Shown: piece by piece, positions 52,932 through 63,056 of the stretch
How the letters are laid out: the number at the start of each line of letters is the position of its first letter
Position numbering within the stretch: the first letter of the stretch is position 1
Assembly (NCBI GenBank): GCA_022710585.1
Contig: JAKLGV010000009.1
Coordinates: forward strand, 1-64,000
From: Deltaproteobacteria bacterium
GTDB lineage: Bacteria > Desulfobacterota > Syntrophia > Syntrophales > Smithellaceae
Length of the DNA: 64,000 nt
Direction: 5' to 3'
The notes under the pieces: generated by a model
The model's database searches: none
The model's input: only the letters and a program-made list of their open reading frames with translations
What the model was told of the DNA's origin: nothing
Program-made: the position numbers and the translations under genes

Positions 52932-54431
52932 GTGAAAATTATTGTCAAAAAAGGCATGCTGGCGGACGCGGAAAGCCAGGCGATTATTCTGGCGCTGTTT
53001 GAAGACAGCAAAAAACTGACCGGAGTCGCGCTGGAAATTGATAAAATCAGTGGGGGATTAATCAGCGATTTAATCGGCAGCGGCGATTTCGCGGGCAAAC
53101 CTTCTCAAATATCAGTCGTCTATACCAGAGGCGCAATGCCGGCAAAGCGGCTGGCGCTGGTCGGTCTGGGCAAACATCAGGAATGCAATCTGGAAAAAAT
53201 CAGAGGGGCTTATGCCTCGGTGATGCGCCATCTGCGTGGCCTGGGCGTTAAAGAAGCTGCGACGGCCATCAATGTCAATCTCCTGCCGGGTAAAAAAGAG
53301 CAGACCGCGCAGGCCGTGGCAGAGGGAGCACTGCTGGGGCTTTATCAGTACACGCCTTACAAGACCGTCGGCCGTGAAGATTTGAAGGAGATGGATGAAT
53401 TGACGGTGATTGCCGACGTGAAGGATTTTTCTGTCATTGAATCGAATGTCAAAAAAGCGCGTCTGATTGCAGACGCTGTTTGCTTCGTGCGTGATCTTAT
53501 TTCCGCTCCGTCCAATGAAATGACGCCCACTATTCTGGCCCAGAAGGCCGGTGAGCTGACGGACAGAAAAAATGTTTCCTGCCGGGTTCTGGATAAAAGC
53601 AAATTGAAAGAAATGGGCATGAACGCGCTTCTGGCCGTAGCTTCGGGAAGCCATGAAGAGCCGAAGCTGATTGTCCTGGAATACGCGGGAGGCAAAAAGA
53701 AAGACGCGCCGATTGTTCTGGTGGGGAAGGGGCTGACGTTCGACAGCGGCGGAATTTCCATCAAGCCGGCGGAGAAAATGGATGAGATGAAAACGGATAT
53801 GTCCGGCGGCGCGGCGGTGATCGGCGCGATCCGGGCGGCTGCGGATCTGCAGCTCCCTTTGAATATTACGGGGCTCATTCCTGCCACGGAAAATCTGCCC
53901 GGCGGCTCAGCCTATAAACCGGGCGACATTATCAAATCCTATTCCGGAAAAACTATCGAGGTTCTCAATACCGATGCCGAAGGCCGCCTGATTCTGGCGG
54001 ACGCTCTGGCTTACGCCTCCGAGTTCAAGCCGGAAGCGGTGATCGACCTGGCGACTCTCACCGGCGCCTGCATTATTGCGCTGGGCGATGATGTCATCGG
54101 TCTGCTGGGAACGGACGACAAACTGAAAAAAGAAATCAATAGCGCGGCGCAAACGACCGGCGAACTGGTCTGGGAGCTGCCGCTGTGGGAACAGTATCAC
54201 GAACAGATCAAAAGCGATATCGCCGATTATAAGAATACCGGCGGACGCCCTGCCGGCACGATTACGGCGGCCGCTTTCCTGAGCAAGTTTGTCGGGGATC
54301 ATCCGTGGGTGCATCTGGATATCGCCGGTCCTGCCTGGACCACCAAAGACAAACCCTACATTCCCAAAGGAGCGGCGGGCGTCGGTGTCCGGCTGCTGGT
54401 GGAATTCCTGACCCATCGCGCTAAAAAATAG
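52932..54431 (+). CDS. pepA: Leucyl aminopeptidase (M17)
   Basis: 499-residue cytosolic metallo-aminopeptidase. The C-terminal catalytic domain has GKGLTFDSGGISIKP (metal and Lys ligands, about 266-280), KTDMSGGAAV and the signature NTDAEGRLILADAL (about 346-359). The N-terminal macro-like domain is diverged, as usual. GTG start with AGGAGG closely upstream. Three bases separate it from the oligopeptide ATPase gene, hinting at linked peptide use. Confidence 0.95.
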   Translation: MKIIVKKGMLADAESQAIILALFEDSKKLTGVALEIDKISGGLISDLIGSGDFAGKPSQISVVYTRGAMPAKRLALVGLGKHQECNLEKIRGAYASVMRHLRGLGVKEAATAINVNLLPGKKEQTAQAVAEGALLGLYQYTPYKTVGREDLKEMDELTVIADVKDFSVIESNVKKARLIADAVCFVRDLISAPSNEMTPTILAQKAGELTDRKNVSCRVLDKSKLKEMGMNALLAVASGSHEEPKLIVLEYAGGKKKDAPIVLVGKGLTFDSGGISIKPAEKMDEMKTDMSGGAAVIGAIRAAADLQLPLNITGLIPATENLPGGSAYKPGDIIKSYSGKTIEVLNTDAEGRLILADALAYASEFKPEAVIDLATLTGACIIALGDDVIGLLGTDDKLKKEINSAAQTTGELVWELPLWEQYHEQIKSDIADYKNTGGRPAGTITAAAFLSKFVGDHPWVHLDIAGPAWTTKDKPYIPKGAAGVGVRLLVEFLTHRAKK

Positions 54432-54434
54432 TTC

Positions 54435-55421
54435 ATGCGGACGCCTCTTCTGGAAATAAAAAACCTGGAGACGGTTTTTGATACGGCTCGGGGCAGCATC
54501 AAAGCCGTGGACGGCGTTTCCCTGCGGGTTCAATCCGGCGAAACGCTGGGTGTGGTCGGGGAGTCCGGCTGCGGCAAAACCATGCTGGCGCTTTCCATTA
54601 TGCGACTGGTACCCGGCAACGGCCGCATCGCGAACGGCGAAATCATCTTTTCCGGCCATGATTTGCTGAAATTATCCGAAGACGAGATGCGCGCCCGCCG
54701 CGGCAGTGAGATCTCGATGATTTTTCAGGAGCCGATGACGTCGCTCAATCCCGTGCTGCGCATCGGTGAACAAATCGCCGAGGCCATCCGTCTGCACCAG
54801 AATCTGCCGGCCAAAAAGGCGCTGGAGTTGAGCGTTGAACTTCTGCGCGACGTGGGCATTCCCGATCCGCAAAAAAGGATTCGCGACTATCCGCATCATC
54901 TCAGCGGCGGTATGCGGCAGCGCGTGATGATCGCGATGGCGATGTCCTGCCATCCGCAGTTGCTGCTGGCCGATGAGCCCACGACGGCGCTCGATGTCAC
55001 CATTCAGGCGCAGATTCTGGATCTGATTTCCGGTCTGAAAGAAAAGAATAATATGGCGGTGATTTTTATCACGCACGATCTGGGCGTCATTGCGCAGAAT
55101 GCCCAAACCGTCGCGGTGATGTACGCGGGCAAGATTGTGGAAAGCGCGCCGGTGGAAGCTTTGTTTGCCGCGCCGCTGCATCCTTATACCCGCGGGCTTC
55201 TGGAATCCATCCCCGCCGTTTGCGCGGCGTCCGGCCGGAAAGGGGAGCATCTGAAAACGATTCCCGGCACGGTGCCCGGCCTGTATGATTTAACCGCGGG
55301 CTGCCGTTTTTGCGACCGCTGCCCGGACACTTTTGCCGATTGTAAATCGAAAGAGCCAACGCTTCAGGAAGTTCAAGCGGGTCATTTTGTTTCCTGCTGG
55401 AAATACGACGGAAAAAATTAA
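54435..55421 (+). CDS. Oligopeptide/dipeptide ABC transporter ATPase (DppD/OppD)
   Basis: 328 residues with Walker A GESGCGKT (about 41-48), signature [12 protein letters not shown], Walker [12 protein letters not shown] and switch HDLGV. The C-terminal oligopeptide-transporter motif carries a cysteine cluster ([14 protein letters not shown]) that in related proteins binds an iron-sulfur cluster. Pairs with the next gene; no permease or binding protein is nearby. Confidence 0.92.
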   Translation: MRTPLLEIKNLETVFDTARGSIKAVDGVSLRVQSGETLGVVGESGCGKTMLALSIMRLVPGNGRIANGEIIFSGHDLLKLSEDEMRARRGSEISMIFQEPMTSLNPVLRIGEQIAEAIRLHQNLPAKKALELSVELLRDVGIPDPQKRIRDYPHHLSGGMRQRVMIAMAMSCHPQLLLADEPTTALDVTIQAQILDLISGLKEKNNMAVIFITHDLGVIAQNAQTVAVMYAGKIVESAPVEALFAAPLHPYTRGLLESIPAVCAASGRKGEHLKTIPGTVPGLYDLTAGCRFCDRCPDTFADCKSKEPTLQEVQAGHFVSCWKYDGKN

Positions 55422-55436
55422 TTGGATGATGGAATC

Positions 55437-56405
55437 ATGTCCGACGCGCTTGTCGAAATCAGCGGATTAAATAAAAAGTATGCTTTGAGCGGCGGGTTTC
55501 TGAGCCCTCAGAAAAGAATCGTTCATGCCGTCAATGACGTCAACCTGCAGGTTTTCAGAGGCGAGACGCTGGGTGTGGTCGGGGAGTCCGGCTGTGGGAA
55601 ATCAACGCTGGCGCGCCTGATGACCAGACTGGAAAAACCTACCGGCGGTTCAATCAGCTTCAAAGGCGAAAATATTTTTTCCTATACGAAGGGGGCGCTG
55701 AAGTCTTATCGCCGCGGCGTCCAGATCATTTTTCAGGATACGTATTCGTCGCTCAATCCGCGCAAAACGGCTTTGAGTATGATTCAGGAGCCGCTCACCA
55801 TTCATCGTCTGGGCAGCGCCAGGGAGCGCGAGGAGAAGGCGCTGGAAATCATGAACAGGGTCGGCTTGAAGAAGGAACACGCGAATCGTTATCCCCACGA
55901 GTTCAGCGGCGGACAGCGGCAGCGCATCGGCATCGCGCGGGCGCTGGTGTTGAATCCGGAGCTGATGATTGCCGATGAGCCGGTTTCTTCACTGGATGTT
56001 TCCATTCAGGCACAGATCCTGAACCTGCTTCTGGATCTGAAAAACGATTTTCATCTGACGTATCTGTTTATTTCCCATGACCTCAATGTTATCCGGTTCA
56101 TTTCCGATCGCATTGCCGTGATGTATCTGGGCAGAATCGTCGAGTTGACAACCAATGAAAATATTTATGGCCGGCCGCTGCATCCCTACACCCGGATGTT
56201 GCTGGATGCCGTGCCTTCCTGCGATCCGCAGCAGAAGGAGCGGAAAATGAAAATTAAAGGCGAGGCAAGACCCCAAAACGGCGAGGGCTGTGCTTTTCAA
56301 AACCGCTGCGAGCACAGGGTAGAGATTTGCGAAAAAGAAGCGCCTCCTTTGAAAAAATACGATGAACAGAGCCATTGCGCCTGCCACCGGGCGGGAACAA
56401 TTTAG
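55437..56405 (+). CDS. Oligopeptide/dipeptide ABC transporter ATPase (DppF/OppF)
   Basis: About 322 residues from the ATG at 55437 (a TTG at 55422 is also in frame). Walker A GESGCGKST near 49, signature FSGGQRQRIGIARAL, Walker B MIADEPVSSLD, and a C-terminal cysteine motif (GEGCAFQNRCEHRVEICEKE). It would form the heterodimer with the preceding ATPase. Permease genes must lie elsewhere. Confidence 0.92.
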   Translation: MSDALVEISGLNKKYALSGGFLSPQKRIVHAVNDVNLQVFRGETLGVVGESGCGKSTLARLMTRLEKPTGGSISFKGENIFSYTKGALKSYRRGVQIIFQDTYSSLNPRKTALSMIQEPLTIHRLGSAREREEKALEIMNRVGLKKEHANRYPHEFSGGQRQRIGIARALVLNPELMIADEPVSSLDVSIQAQILNLLLDLKNDFHLTYLFISHDLNVIRFISDRIAVMYLGRIVELTTNENIYGRPLHPYTRMLLDAVPSCDPQQKERKMKIKGEARPQNGEGCAFQNRCEHRVEICEKEAPPLKKYDEQSHCACHRAGTI

Positions 56406-56417
56406 GCGTTTAATAAA

Positions 56418-56482
56418 TGTCATTCCGAATCCCCGACTTGTCGGGGTGAGGAATCTTAAAGATTTCTCCCTGCGGTCGACAG
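56418..56482. repeat. Truncated palindromic intergenic repeat
   Basis: A TCATTCCGAA start, a CCCCGAC/GTCGGGG hairpin and GAGGAATCTTAAAGATTTCTC mark this as the same kind of element as that at 57.7 kb, but lacking the matching outer arm on the right. It lies between the DppF-like gene and the hydrolase. Confidence 0.65.
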
Positions 56483-56516
56483 AGCGGGAGCTTCACAATT
56501 GACTTGAGAGGTTGAT

Positions 56517-57131
56517 ATGAGTGAAGAACGAATATTCATTCACAACGGCCCGTTGGTGATCGAAGGCCTTTTGCATCAGGCGAGCGCGGAAAAAGCCGCG
56601 GTGATCTGCCATCCGCATTCGCAGATGGGCGGTTCGATGCATAATAATGTCGTCGAAGCGCTGCAGGATGCTTTTGCCGCTCTCAATTATTCAACGCTGA
56701 GATTCAACTTCCGGGGAGTCGGCGCCAGCACGGGAAATTATGATGAAGGTAGAGGCGAGCAGCGCGATATCATCGCCGTATGTGACTATTTGCGTCAGCG
56801 AGGATTTTCAGAACTGGTCTTTGCCGGCTATTCGTTCGGTTCCTGGGTGGGATCCAAAATGATTCAGGAAGGAGATTCTTCCTTTTCTTTTTCTCTCTTT
56901 GTGGCGCCGCCGCTGGATTATTTTGATTTTGAATGGAGGAAGCTGAAAGGGAAAGTCGATTTAATCATTGCCGGCGATTCCGATCAGTTCTGTTCCCTGA
57001 ATGTTTTGAAGCGGGAAGCCGGGAACATCGGTGTTCCGCTGGAAGTGATTCGCGGCGCTGATCATTTTTATTTTGGAAAAGAAGAAGATATTGCGGAGAT
57101 TCTCAAAAAAAATGGGTTAAACAAAACATAA
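56517..57131 (+). CDS. Alpha/beta hydrolase
   Basis: 204-residue hydrolase: CHPHSQMGGSMHNNVV near the N-terminus, LRFNFRGVGASTG, the nucleophile elbow GYSFGSWVG (Ser about 110) and the late His in GADHFYFG. This set matches the family of small cytosolic hydrolases similar to CocE/YsgA-like proteins. Substrate unknown. GAGAGG before the ATG. Confidence 0.88.
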   Translation: MSEERIFIHNGPLVIEGLLHQASAEKAAVICHPHSQMGGSMHNNVVEALQDAFAALNYSTLRFNFRGVGASTGNYDEGRGEQRDIIAVCDYLRQRGFSELVFAGYSFGSWVGSKMIQEGDSSFSFSLFVAPPLDYFDFEWRKLKGKVDLIIAGDSDQFCSLNVLKREAGNIGVPLEVIRGADHFYFGKEEDIAEILKKNGLNKT

Positions 57132-57284
57132 TTAATTGATAAAAAATGCTTGATTTCCAAAATTCAAGATGATAAACAATTACGCAACTTCACAAAATTA
57201 CATTGATTAAAGTTGTTTTGGCTAAGATTCAGGTGTTTTGTTGTCAGGAAAATTTTTAGTGTCAGGCTTTATAAAAAATAAAAT

Positions 57285-57329
57285 AACCGCAGAAAATTCT
57301 TGATTTAAAGAATTGATGCGGTTTTTTTT
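57285..57329 (+). terminator. Terminator-like hairpin upstream of the cold-shock gene
   Basis: AACCGCA (57285-57291) pairs with TGCGGTT (57317-57323), with an inner AATTCTT/AAGAATT stem, and runs into T residues. It ends the hydrolase transcript or, if the cold-shock promoter lies upstream, acts inside its leader. The remaining bases 57132-57284 are AT-rich with no clear gene. Confidence 0.75.
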
Positions 57330-57389
57330 ATGCTTCCCGCAAATTCTTATCCGGCAGGAAGCGAATTTTTAAAAGGAGGGTTTTTAGCT

Positions 57390-57590
57390 TTGGCAGAAGG
57401 AAAAGTAAAGTGGTTCAACGAGAAGAAGGGGTTTGGTTTTATTGAAAATGATGAAGGTGGAGATGTTTTTGTTCATTATAGTGCTATCAGCGGAACAGGA
57501 TTCAAGACGCTTTACGAAGGTCAGAAAATTCGTTTCGATATTGAGCAGGGAAACAAAGGTCCCAGCGCAACAAATGTTACGCCACTATAA
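57390..57590 (+). CDS. Cold-shock protein (CspA family)
   Basis: 66-residue single cold-shock domain with RNP-1 KGFGFIE and RNP-2 DVFVHYSAI, preceded by VKWFNEKK. It binds single-stranded nucleic acid. The TTG at 57390 has AAAAGGAGGG nine bases upstream; the longer frame from 57330 covers the leader and is rejected. The leader may carry thermosensing structure, as other csp mRNAs do. Confidence 0.94.
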   Translation: MAEGKVKWFNEKKGFGFIENDEGGDVFVHYSAISGTGFKTLYEGQKIRFDIEQGNKGPSATNVTPL

Positions 57591-57622
57591 TCGTCTTAAC
57601 TAATCCAGATTATTAAACCAGA

Positions 57623-57652
57623 AATGCCTCGTTTTACGGGGCATTTTTTTTA
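57623..57652 (+). terminator. Terminator after the cold-shock gene
   Basis: AATGCCTCG (57623-57631) pairs with CGGGGCATT (57637-57645), with one G-U pair, followed by a T run. Confidence 0.9.
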
Positions 57653-57698
57653 ATGCGGATCATACAATGAAAGAAATTAAAACGTTATGAATTTATTC

Positions 57699-57782
57699 TT
57701 GTCATTTCGACCGAAGGGAGAAATCTCACCATCAATAAGATTTCTCGTCGTCCCAAAAAGTCGGGACTCCTCGAAATGACAA
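57699..57782. repeat. 84-bp palindrome-ended element (MITE-like)
   Basis: TTGTCATTTCGA (57699-57710) is mirrored exactly by TCGAAATGACAA (57771-57782). Inside are GGGAGAAATCTC and AAGATTTCTC blocks and a CCC/GGG pair. Elements of this kind are widespread in bacterial intergenic regions. A truncated relative lies at 56.4 kb. Confidence 0.85.
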
Positions 57783-57861
57783 CTTTAATTTTCTGAGACG
57801 TCTATTGCATATTCGTTAACCTGACAATACACAGTAGCTTGCTGCGATCAAGGTTCTTTTC

Positions 57862-58770
57862 ATGTCCAAAAATCTTATCGTTATTCTCGGCCCTACCGCT
57901 TCGGGGAAGACCCGTCTGGCGGCTAGGCTTGCCTGTGATTTGAATGGCGAAATCATTTCCGCCGATTCCCGTCAGGTCTATCGGCATATGAATATCGGCA
58001 CCGGCAAGGATTTAAACGAATTCATCATCGACGGCCGGGAAATTCCTTATCACATGATTGATCTGGTTGAGCCGGAGGATGAATTCAATCTGTTTGAGTT
58101 TCAAAATAGATTTTATTCCATCTTTAATGCGCTTCAAAACAAAGGCGCCCTGCCGGTTCTGGTCGGGGGGACCGGTCTTTATCTGGAATCCGTTCTTTGC
58201 GGCTACGATCTTCCCGCCGCGCCGATCCATAAAAACCAAAGGGAAACTTTGAGTGGCAAAACAAAGGATGAGCTTCAAAAACTCCTTTGGGAATTAAAGC
58301 CGCAAATGCACAACAGAACCGATCTGGATGATCCGGATCGATTGATCAGAGCCATCGAAATTGAACGGGCGCGCATGGGAGCCGCAAAGACGCGGGAGGG
58401 AAAGCCTGAAATTGACGCGGCGGTTTTCGGAATCAAATGGGAAAGAGCCGCGCTCAGAGAAAGCATCACCCGCAGGCTGGAAGAGCGGCTTGATCAGGGC
58501 ATGGTGGAGGAGGTCTCCGGTCTTCATGCCGCGGGATTGGGCTGGGATCGGCTTGATCGTTTCGGCCTGGAATACCGCTTTGTCTCTCAATATCTCCGGA
58601 ATCAAATCCCGTATGATGAAATGAAAAACAGACTGAACACCGCCATCCATCAGTTCGCGAAAAGACAGGAAACCTGGTTTCGGCGGATGGAGAAAAAGGG
58701 TGTGGTGATTCGCTGGATTCCCGGCGATGATTATCACCTGCTGAAGAATAGCGTTATGGAAGCTCTATGA
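57862..58770 (+). CDS. miaA: tRNA dimethylallyltransferase
   Basis: 302 residues. Adds an isopentenyl group to A37 of tRNAs reading UNN codons. Walker A GPTASGKT (10-17), ADSRQVYRHMNIGTGK, VGGTGLYLESVL and QFAKRQETWFRR all match MiaA. AAGG precedes the ATG. It overlaps the following glycosyltransferase by four bases (ATGA). Confidence 0.96.
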   Translation: MSKNLIVILGPTASGKTRLAARLACDLNGEIISADSRQVYRHMNIGTGKDLNEFIIDGREIPYHMIDLVEPEDEFNLFEFQNRFYSIFNALQNKGALPVLVGGTGLYLESVLCGYDLPAAPIHKNQRETLSGKTKDELQKLLWELKPQMHNRTDLDDPDRLIRAIEIERARMGAAKTREGKPEIDAAVFGIKWERAALRESITRRLEERLDQGMVEEVSGLHAAGLGWDRLDRFGLEYRFVSQYLRNQIPYDEMKNRLNTAIHQFAKRQETWFRRMEKKGVVIRWIPGDDYHLLKNSVMEAL

Positions 58771-60125
58771 TGAAAAAAAAATCGCTGATCGACGACTATC
58801 TGAAAAATTATTCCGTGGGTAAAAATTGGGAATTCAGGGCCAACGGTGTCGGAGATATTTCTCAAGTCGTTGTGATACCGGCTTACGCGGAGAAGGAATA
58901 TCTTTTTCACACGCTGGCGTCGTTGGCGAAAAATAATCCGTCAGACCGTGAACAGTCGCTGATTCTCTGTGTTGTGAATAACAGGGTGGATGCGTCCGGG
59001 GACGTCAAAGAGAATAACCGGCAAACGATGGAATGTCTGGGGGCGCTGGTCGGTCAAAAATCCATCAGCGGTTTTGCCGGCGATCGGGCACTTCATCCGC
59101 TCCTGGCGATTGTTGCCGATGCAGGAATGAAGCTCGGATACGTTGACGCTTCCTCACCGGGGCGTGAAATGCCGGCCAGCACCGGAGGTGTGGGGATGGC
59201 CAGAAAAATCGGCATGGACATCGCGCTCACTCTTTTGCGTGACATGGAAGGGGTAGCGAAAGTCATTGTCAGTCTTGATGCCGATACGCTGGTGCGGGAA
59301 AATTATTTATCGGTCATCCGCCATCATTTTCAGTCGGATGCCCGAACCGCTATTGTTGCCTATGAACATCAGCTTCCTCAGGATCCGCGGCATCAGGCGG
59401 CGATCATCTGCTATGAAATATTTTTGCGCTACTGGATTCTGGGGTTGAAGTTTGCCCGGTCGCCGTGGGCGTTTCATACCATCGGATCAACCATTGCCGT
59501 TTCCCCCGACGCCTATCTGCAGGTCAGGGGAATGAATAAGAGGGAAGCGGGCGAAGACTTTTATTTTCTCAACAAGCTGGCCAAAATCGGCAGCATTGAC
59601 TGCCTGCAGGAAACCCGTGTTTATCCGTCAGCCCGCGCTTCATTGCGTGTGCCATTTGGAACCGGCAAACGGATTCAGCGATTTCTGGACGGCGGTTGTC
59701 CGGATGAATATTGCCTGTATGATCCGCGCGTGTTTTCCGTTCTGGGGGAGTGGCTTCAGCTTGCCGGCAATATGTTTTTCGGCCGCGGGGAGGAAGTGCT
59801 TGAAAAAGCCGGACAGATTCATCCGCGATTAAATGCTTTTCTGATGGAGAATAATTTTCTCATCTTCTGGTCGAAGATTCATCGCACGGCGAAGGATAAA
59901 AAAACGCTTGCCCGGCATTTCCATGACTGGTTTGACGGCTTCAAGACGTTAAAAATGATTCATGATTTGACCCGGGATGTATATCCGCAAATCAATATGT
60001 TTGACGCTCTGGAAAAAATGGCGGATCATCCGGGCTTTGCCGGACTGAATTTCAGCAGGGAGCGGGATGTCCCGCCATTGCCGGAACAATTGGCAATTTT
60101 GCGCCGTTTGCGGGGGATCACCTGA
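58767..60125 (+). CDS. Glycosyltransferase family 2-like protein
   Basis: 452 residues. The GT-A start VVVIPAYAEKEYLFHTL and DxD-type VSLDADTLV (about 168-176) are clear; GVGMARKIGMDIAL and a YxREAGEDFYFLNKL acceptor-type segment follow. It lacks membrane helices. Coupled to miaA, with no other sugar gene close by. Specificity cannot be told. Confidence 0.82.
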   Translation: MMKKKSLIDDYLKNYSVGKNWEFRANGVGDISQVVVIPAYAEKEYLFHTLASLAKNNPSDREQSLILCVVNNRVDASGDVKENNRQTMECLGALVGQKSISGFAGDRALHPLLAIVADAGMKLGYVDASSPGREMPASTGGVGMARKIGMDIALTLLRDMEGVAKVIVSLDADTLVRENYLSVIRHHFQSDARTAIVAYEHQLPQDPRHQAAIICYEIFLRYWILGLKFARSPWAFHTIGSTIAVSPDAYLQVRGMNKREAGEDFYFLNKLAKIGSIDCLQETRVYPSARASLRVPFGTGKRIQRFLDGGCPDEYCLYDPRVFSVLGEWLQLAGNMFFGRGEEVLEKAGQIHPRLNAFLMENNFLIFWSKIHRTAKDKKTLARHFHDWFDGFKTLKMIHDLTRDVYPQINMFDALEKMADHPGFAGLNFSRERDVPPLPEQLAILRRLRGIT

Positions 60126-60160
60126 TGCTGCTATGGTTTGAAAATATCAGGAAAATTGTC

Positions 60161-60189
60161 TTGACGTTCGTAGTTATTTTACATATAAG
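60161..60189 (+). promoter_or_regulatory. Sigma-70 promoter of the parvulin gene
   Basis: TTGACG (60161-60166) and TATAAG (60184-60189) lie 17 bases apart, each one mismatch from consensus. Confidence 0.78.
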
Positions 60190-60235
60190 CCACAAAAAAA
60201 GTGAAATACTTTCAAATATTTTCGGGAGGAAATGA

Positions 60236-61294
60236 ATGAATAATCAATTAAGAAAAAGCTGGCCAATTATTTTTGTTTTGTTTTTTGTTTTAATCATTGG
60301 AGGCTGCGAGAGCGGGAAAAAAGAATCCGCGCCAGGCGCGAACGCGATTCAGAGTTCAAACACAGCAGTGCCGGCAGGCACCAACGCGGCTGCTGTAGAA
60401 GCGGGGAATGCGTTATCCGGTGATATCGCGGTGAGTGTTGACGGCGTCGTGTTGAAAAAAGCTGATCTGGAGAAAGACCTGCAGGCGGCATTTAATATGT
60501 ACAAAAACAAGGTTCCCGCTGATAAGCAGAAGGAAATGAAAGAGCAGCTCCGGAAACAGATCATTGACGTGTTCATTATGAGAACCCTGTTGTCCAGGGA
60601 AGTAGAGAAAAGGAAAATAACGGCCAGCAAAGAAGAAATCGCTAAAGCCGTTGAAAAGATCAAGGCCCAGGTGGCCCCGAACAAATCGGTGGATGAGTTT
60701 ATGAAAGAAAACAAGATCACCAATGAAGATATTGCTCTGGCCGTGAAGATCGAGAAATTCCAGAATATGGAAGTCGGCCAGAAAGGGAAGCCGACGGATA
60801 AAGAAATTACCAAATTCTACAACGACAATCGTGAAAAATTCTTCAGCCAGCCGGCCGGCGTGCATGTCCGCCACATCCTGATCGCGGTGAAAAAAGAAGA
60901 TGATGCAAAAACAAAAGCGCAAAAGAAAGCCAAAATAGAGGATTTACGCAAGCAACTGCTCAGCGGCGGAGATTTCGCGGAACTGGCGCGCAAAAACTCC
61001 GATTGTCCCAGCAAGGAAATGGGCGGCGATTTGGGCGATGTCAAGAAAGGCCAGATGGTCAAAGAATTTGAGGCTGCGGCTTTTTCGCAGGAAAAAAATG
61101 CGATCGGTCCCGTCATTACAACTCAGTACGGGTATCATATTGTTCAGGTTCTGGATAAGCAACCGGAGAAAAAAGTTGCGCTCAACGAAGTCAAAGACAA
61201 GATTTCCAAGCACCTGGAACAGACCAAAAAGATGGAAGCGTTCAAAGCCATCGTGAAGAAAATTCGGGATGAGGCCAAGGTCGTTATTAATTAA
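60236..61294 (+). CDS. Peptidyl-prolyl isomerase lipoprotein (parvulin, PrsA/SurA-like)
   Basis: 352 residues. Lipoprotein signal with lipobox LIIGGC (Cys24), then an Ala/Ser-rich linker. A SurA-N-type chaperone domain spans about 65-195 and a rotamase domain about 207-305 (VHVRHILIAVKKEDD, GGDFAELARKNSDCPS, GGDLGDVKKGQMV, YGYHIVQV). It would fold outer-membrane or exported proteins. GGGAGGA ends five bases before the ATG. Confidence 0.94.
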   Translation: MNNQLRKSWPIIFVLFFVLIIGGCESGKKESAPGANAIQSSNTAVPAGTNAAAVEAGNALSGDIAVSVDGVVLKKADLEKDLQAAFNMYKNKVPADKQKEMKEQLRKQIIDVFIMRTLLSREVEKRKITASKEEIAKAVEKIKAQVAPNKSVDEFMKENKITNEDIALAVKIEKFQNMEVGQKGKPTDKEITKFYNDNREKFFSQPAGVHVRHILIAVKKEDDAKTKAQKKAKIEDLRKQLLSGGDFAELARKNSDCPSKEMGGDLGDVKKGQMVKEFEAAAFSQEKNAIGPVITTQYGYHIVQVLDKQPEKKVALNEVKDKISKHLEQTKKMEAFKAIVKKIRDEAKVVIN

Positions 61295-61317
61295 ACCGCA
61301 TCCATTATTTCATAAAT

Positions 61318-62136
61318 TTATTTGAAACTGTGTTCACTATCGGGGAAGTTGCCGTGTTTGACTTCCCCGATATAATTTTTAACGGCTTTCTTGATTTCTG
61401 AATTCAGATTCGCGTATTTTTTCACAAATTTGGGCGTGAATCTTTCATTGATGCCCAGCAAGTCGTTAATGACCAGCACCTGTCCGTCGCAGTGAACGCC
61501 GGCGCCGATGCCGATGGTTGGGATGGTCAGGGACTGCGTGATTTCTTCCGCCAGTCCTTCCGGAATGCACTCCAGAACAACGGAAAACGCTCCCGCTTCT
61601 TCCAGCATGATGGCGTCCTCAATTATTTTCCGGGCGGCATCTTCCTTTTTTCCCTGCACCTTGTAGCCGCCAAGCTGATGAATGGATTGTGGCGTCAGCC
61701 CCAGATGTGCCATCACCGGGATGCCGGAGTCGGTAATTCTGCGCACCGTTTCTGAAAATTCTCTTCCGCCTTCCAGCTTGACCGATTGGGCGTTGGCTTC
61801 TTTCAGAAAACGTCCGGCATTTCTGACCGCTTCCTCTACGGACACCTGATAGGATAAGAAAGGCATATCGGCGACAATCAGAGCGTTGTTCGCGCCACGG
61901 GCGACGGCTTTGGTATGGTGCAGCATATCGTCCATGGTGACGGGCAGCGTCGTGTCGTAACCCAGAACGACATTTCCCAGCGAGTCGCCAACCAGAATGA
62001 TATCGATGCTGCATTCATCCATAATGGACGCCATGGCGTAATCGTAAGCCGTCAGCATGCTAATCTTTTCGCCCGAGGCTTTCATTTTTTTGATGTCCGT
62101 AATGGTTTTGCGGATTATTTTTGTCTGCGTACTCAT
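61318..62136 (-). CDS. panB: 3-methyl-2-oxobutanoate hydroxymethyltransferase
   Basis: 272-residue PanB, making ketopantoate from 2-ketoisovalerate and methylene-THF. Motifs: [36 protein letters not shown] (in two parts), [14 protein letters not shown] and [15 protein letters not shown]. It overlaps the upstream DUF2520 gene by four bases, so they form one operon for pantothenate synthesis. Confidence 0.96.
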   Translation of the reverse strand: MSTQTKIIRKTITDIKKMKASGEKISMLTAYDYAMASIMDECSIDIILVGDSLGNVVLGYDTTLPVTMDDMLHHTKAVARGANNALIVADMPFLSYQVSVEEAVRNAGRFLKEANAQSVKLEGGREFSETVRRITDSGIPVMAHLGLTPQSIHQLGGYKVQGKKEDAARKIIEDAIMLEEAGAFSVVLECIPEGLAEEITQSLTIPTIGIGAGVHCDGQVLVINDLLGINERFTPKFVKKYANLNSEIKKAVKNYIGEVKHGNFPDSEHSFK

Positions 62137-63020
62137 GATTTTACTCCTTTCAGAAGGGCTTTCATTTTTTTGGTCTGTCCGGCGTTCAACGTGCCTTTTT
62201 GCTGAGCGATTTTAGCGGCGAGAAATCCAAGCTCCGAATAAACAGAAGCATACTCGGGCAGGCTTTGATGAAGAGACTGGATATGTTTCCTGACGGTCCC
62301 CGCATCGCCGCGGGCAATGGGGCCGGTTAACGATAAGATCGATCCTGACTTTTCAATATTTTTCAGGCTGCCGTAAACCAGCGGCAGATAGGCCTGGCGG
62401 GCGTCTTTATCGCTGATACCGATGGATTTGGAGATGGATTCCACAATGTTCATTAACGTGACCAGGTAATTGGAGGCAAAGCACGCGGCGGCATGATAGA
62501 GCGGCTTCTGGTCCGGCGAAATCACGATGGGAATGCCTTTCAGATTACGGACGATTTTCCTGGCCCGCGATAAGGCTTTCTTGTCCGCCGTGATGCCGAA
62601 ATAGCTTCCGGGAATGTTCCGGATGGCCTGCTCAATTGATGAAAAGCTTTGCAGGGGATGAATGCTGGCCACAGAAGCGCCGGCTTGTCTGGCCGGCTCC
62701 AGAAGATCCAGTCCGCCCGCACCGCTCATATGCAAAACAAATTTTTTTTTGATTTCCGGTTCCAGCGCGATCTCCGAGCAGGCGGACGCGATGGTGTCAT
62801 CGGGCGTGGTGATTAAGATGTAGTCGGCATGCCGCAAGACTTCCCGGGGGGACAGAGCGATTTTTCCGCCTGTGTAGGGGAGGGCTCTTTTGAGCGCGGC
62901 CGGCGACTGGTCGTAAAGGGAGGCAATGGTATAGCCGGATTTTTTCAAAAGATATCCGATGGCGGTTCCCACCATTCCGGTGCCGATGATGGCAAATTTA
63001 TGCGCATGTCGGTTCTTCAT
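62133..63020 (-). CDS. Rossmann/DUF2520 protein, candidate ketopantoate reductase
   Basis: About 295 residues from the ATG at 63020. The NADP-binding Rossmann motif [22 protein letters not shown] begins near residue 8 (first part shown); [20 protein letters not shown] and a helical C-terminal DUF2520 domain with [18 protein letters not shown] follow. It is fused translationally to panB and no panE is seen, so it may supply ketopantoate reductase activity. The longer start at 63065 would translate a terminator-like hairpin and is rejected. Confidence 0.85.
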   Translation of the reverse strand: MKNRHAHKFAIIGTGMVGTAIGYLLKKSGYTIASLYDQSPAALKRALPYTGGKIALSPREVLRHADYILITTPDDTIASACSEIALEPEIKKKFVLHMSGAGGLDLLEPARQAGASVASIHPLQSFSSIEQAIRNIPGSYFGITADKKALSRARKIVRNLKGIPIVISPDQKPLYHAAACFASNYLVTLMNIVESISKSIGISDKDARQAYLPLVYGSLKNIEKSGSILSLTGPIARGDAGTVRKHIQSLHQSLPEYASVYSELGFLAAKIAQQKGTLNAGQTKKMKALLKGVKS

Positions 63021-63023
63021 AAA

Positions 63024-63056
63024 AAATAAAAGGCCTTCCACGCATGGAAGACCTTT
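63024..63056 (-). terminator. Terminator-like hairpin just before the DUF2520 start
   Basis: On the minus strand AAAGGTCTTCCA, a four-base loop and TGGAAGGCCTTT form a 12-base stem (one G-T pair), followed by TATTTTTT and then the ATG. Either it ends an upstream short transcript or it attenuates the DUF2520-panB operon. Confidence 0.72.
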
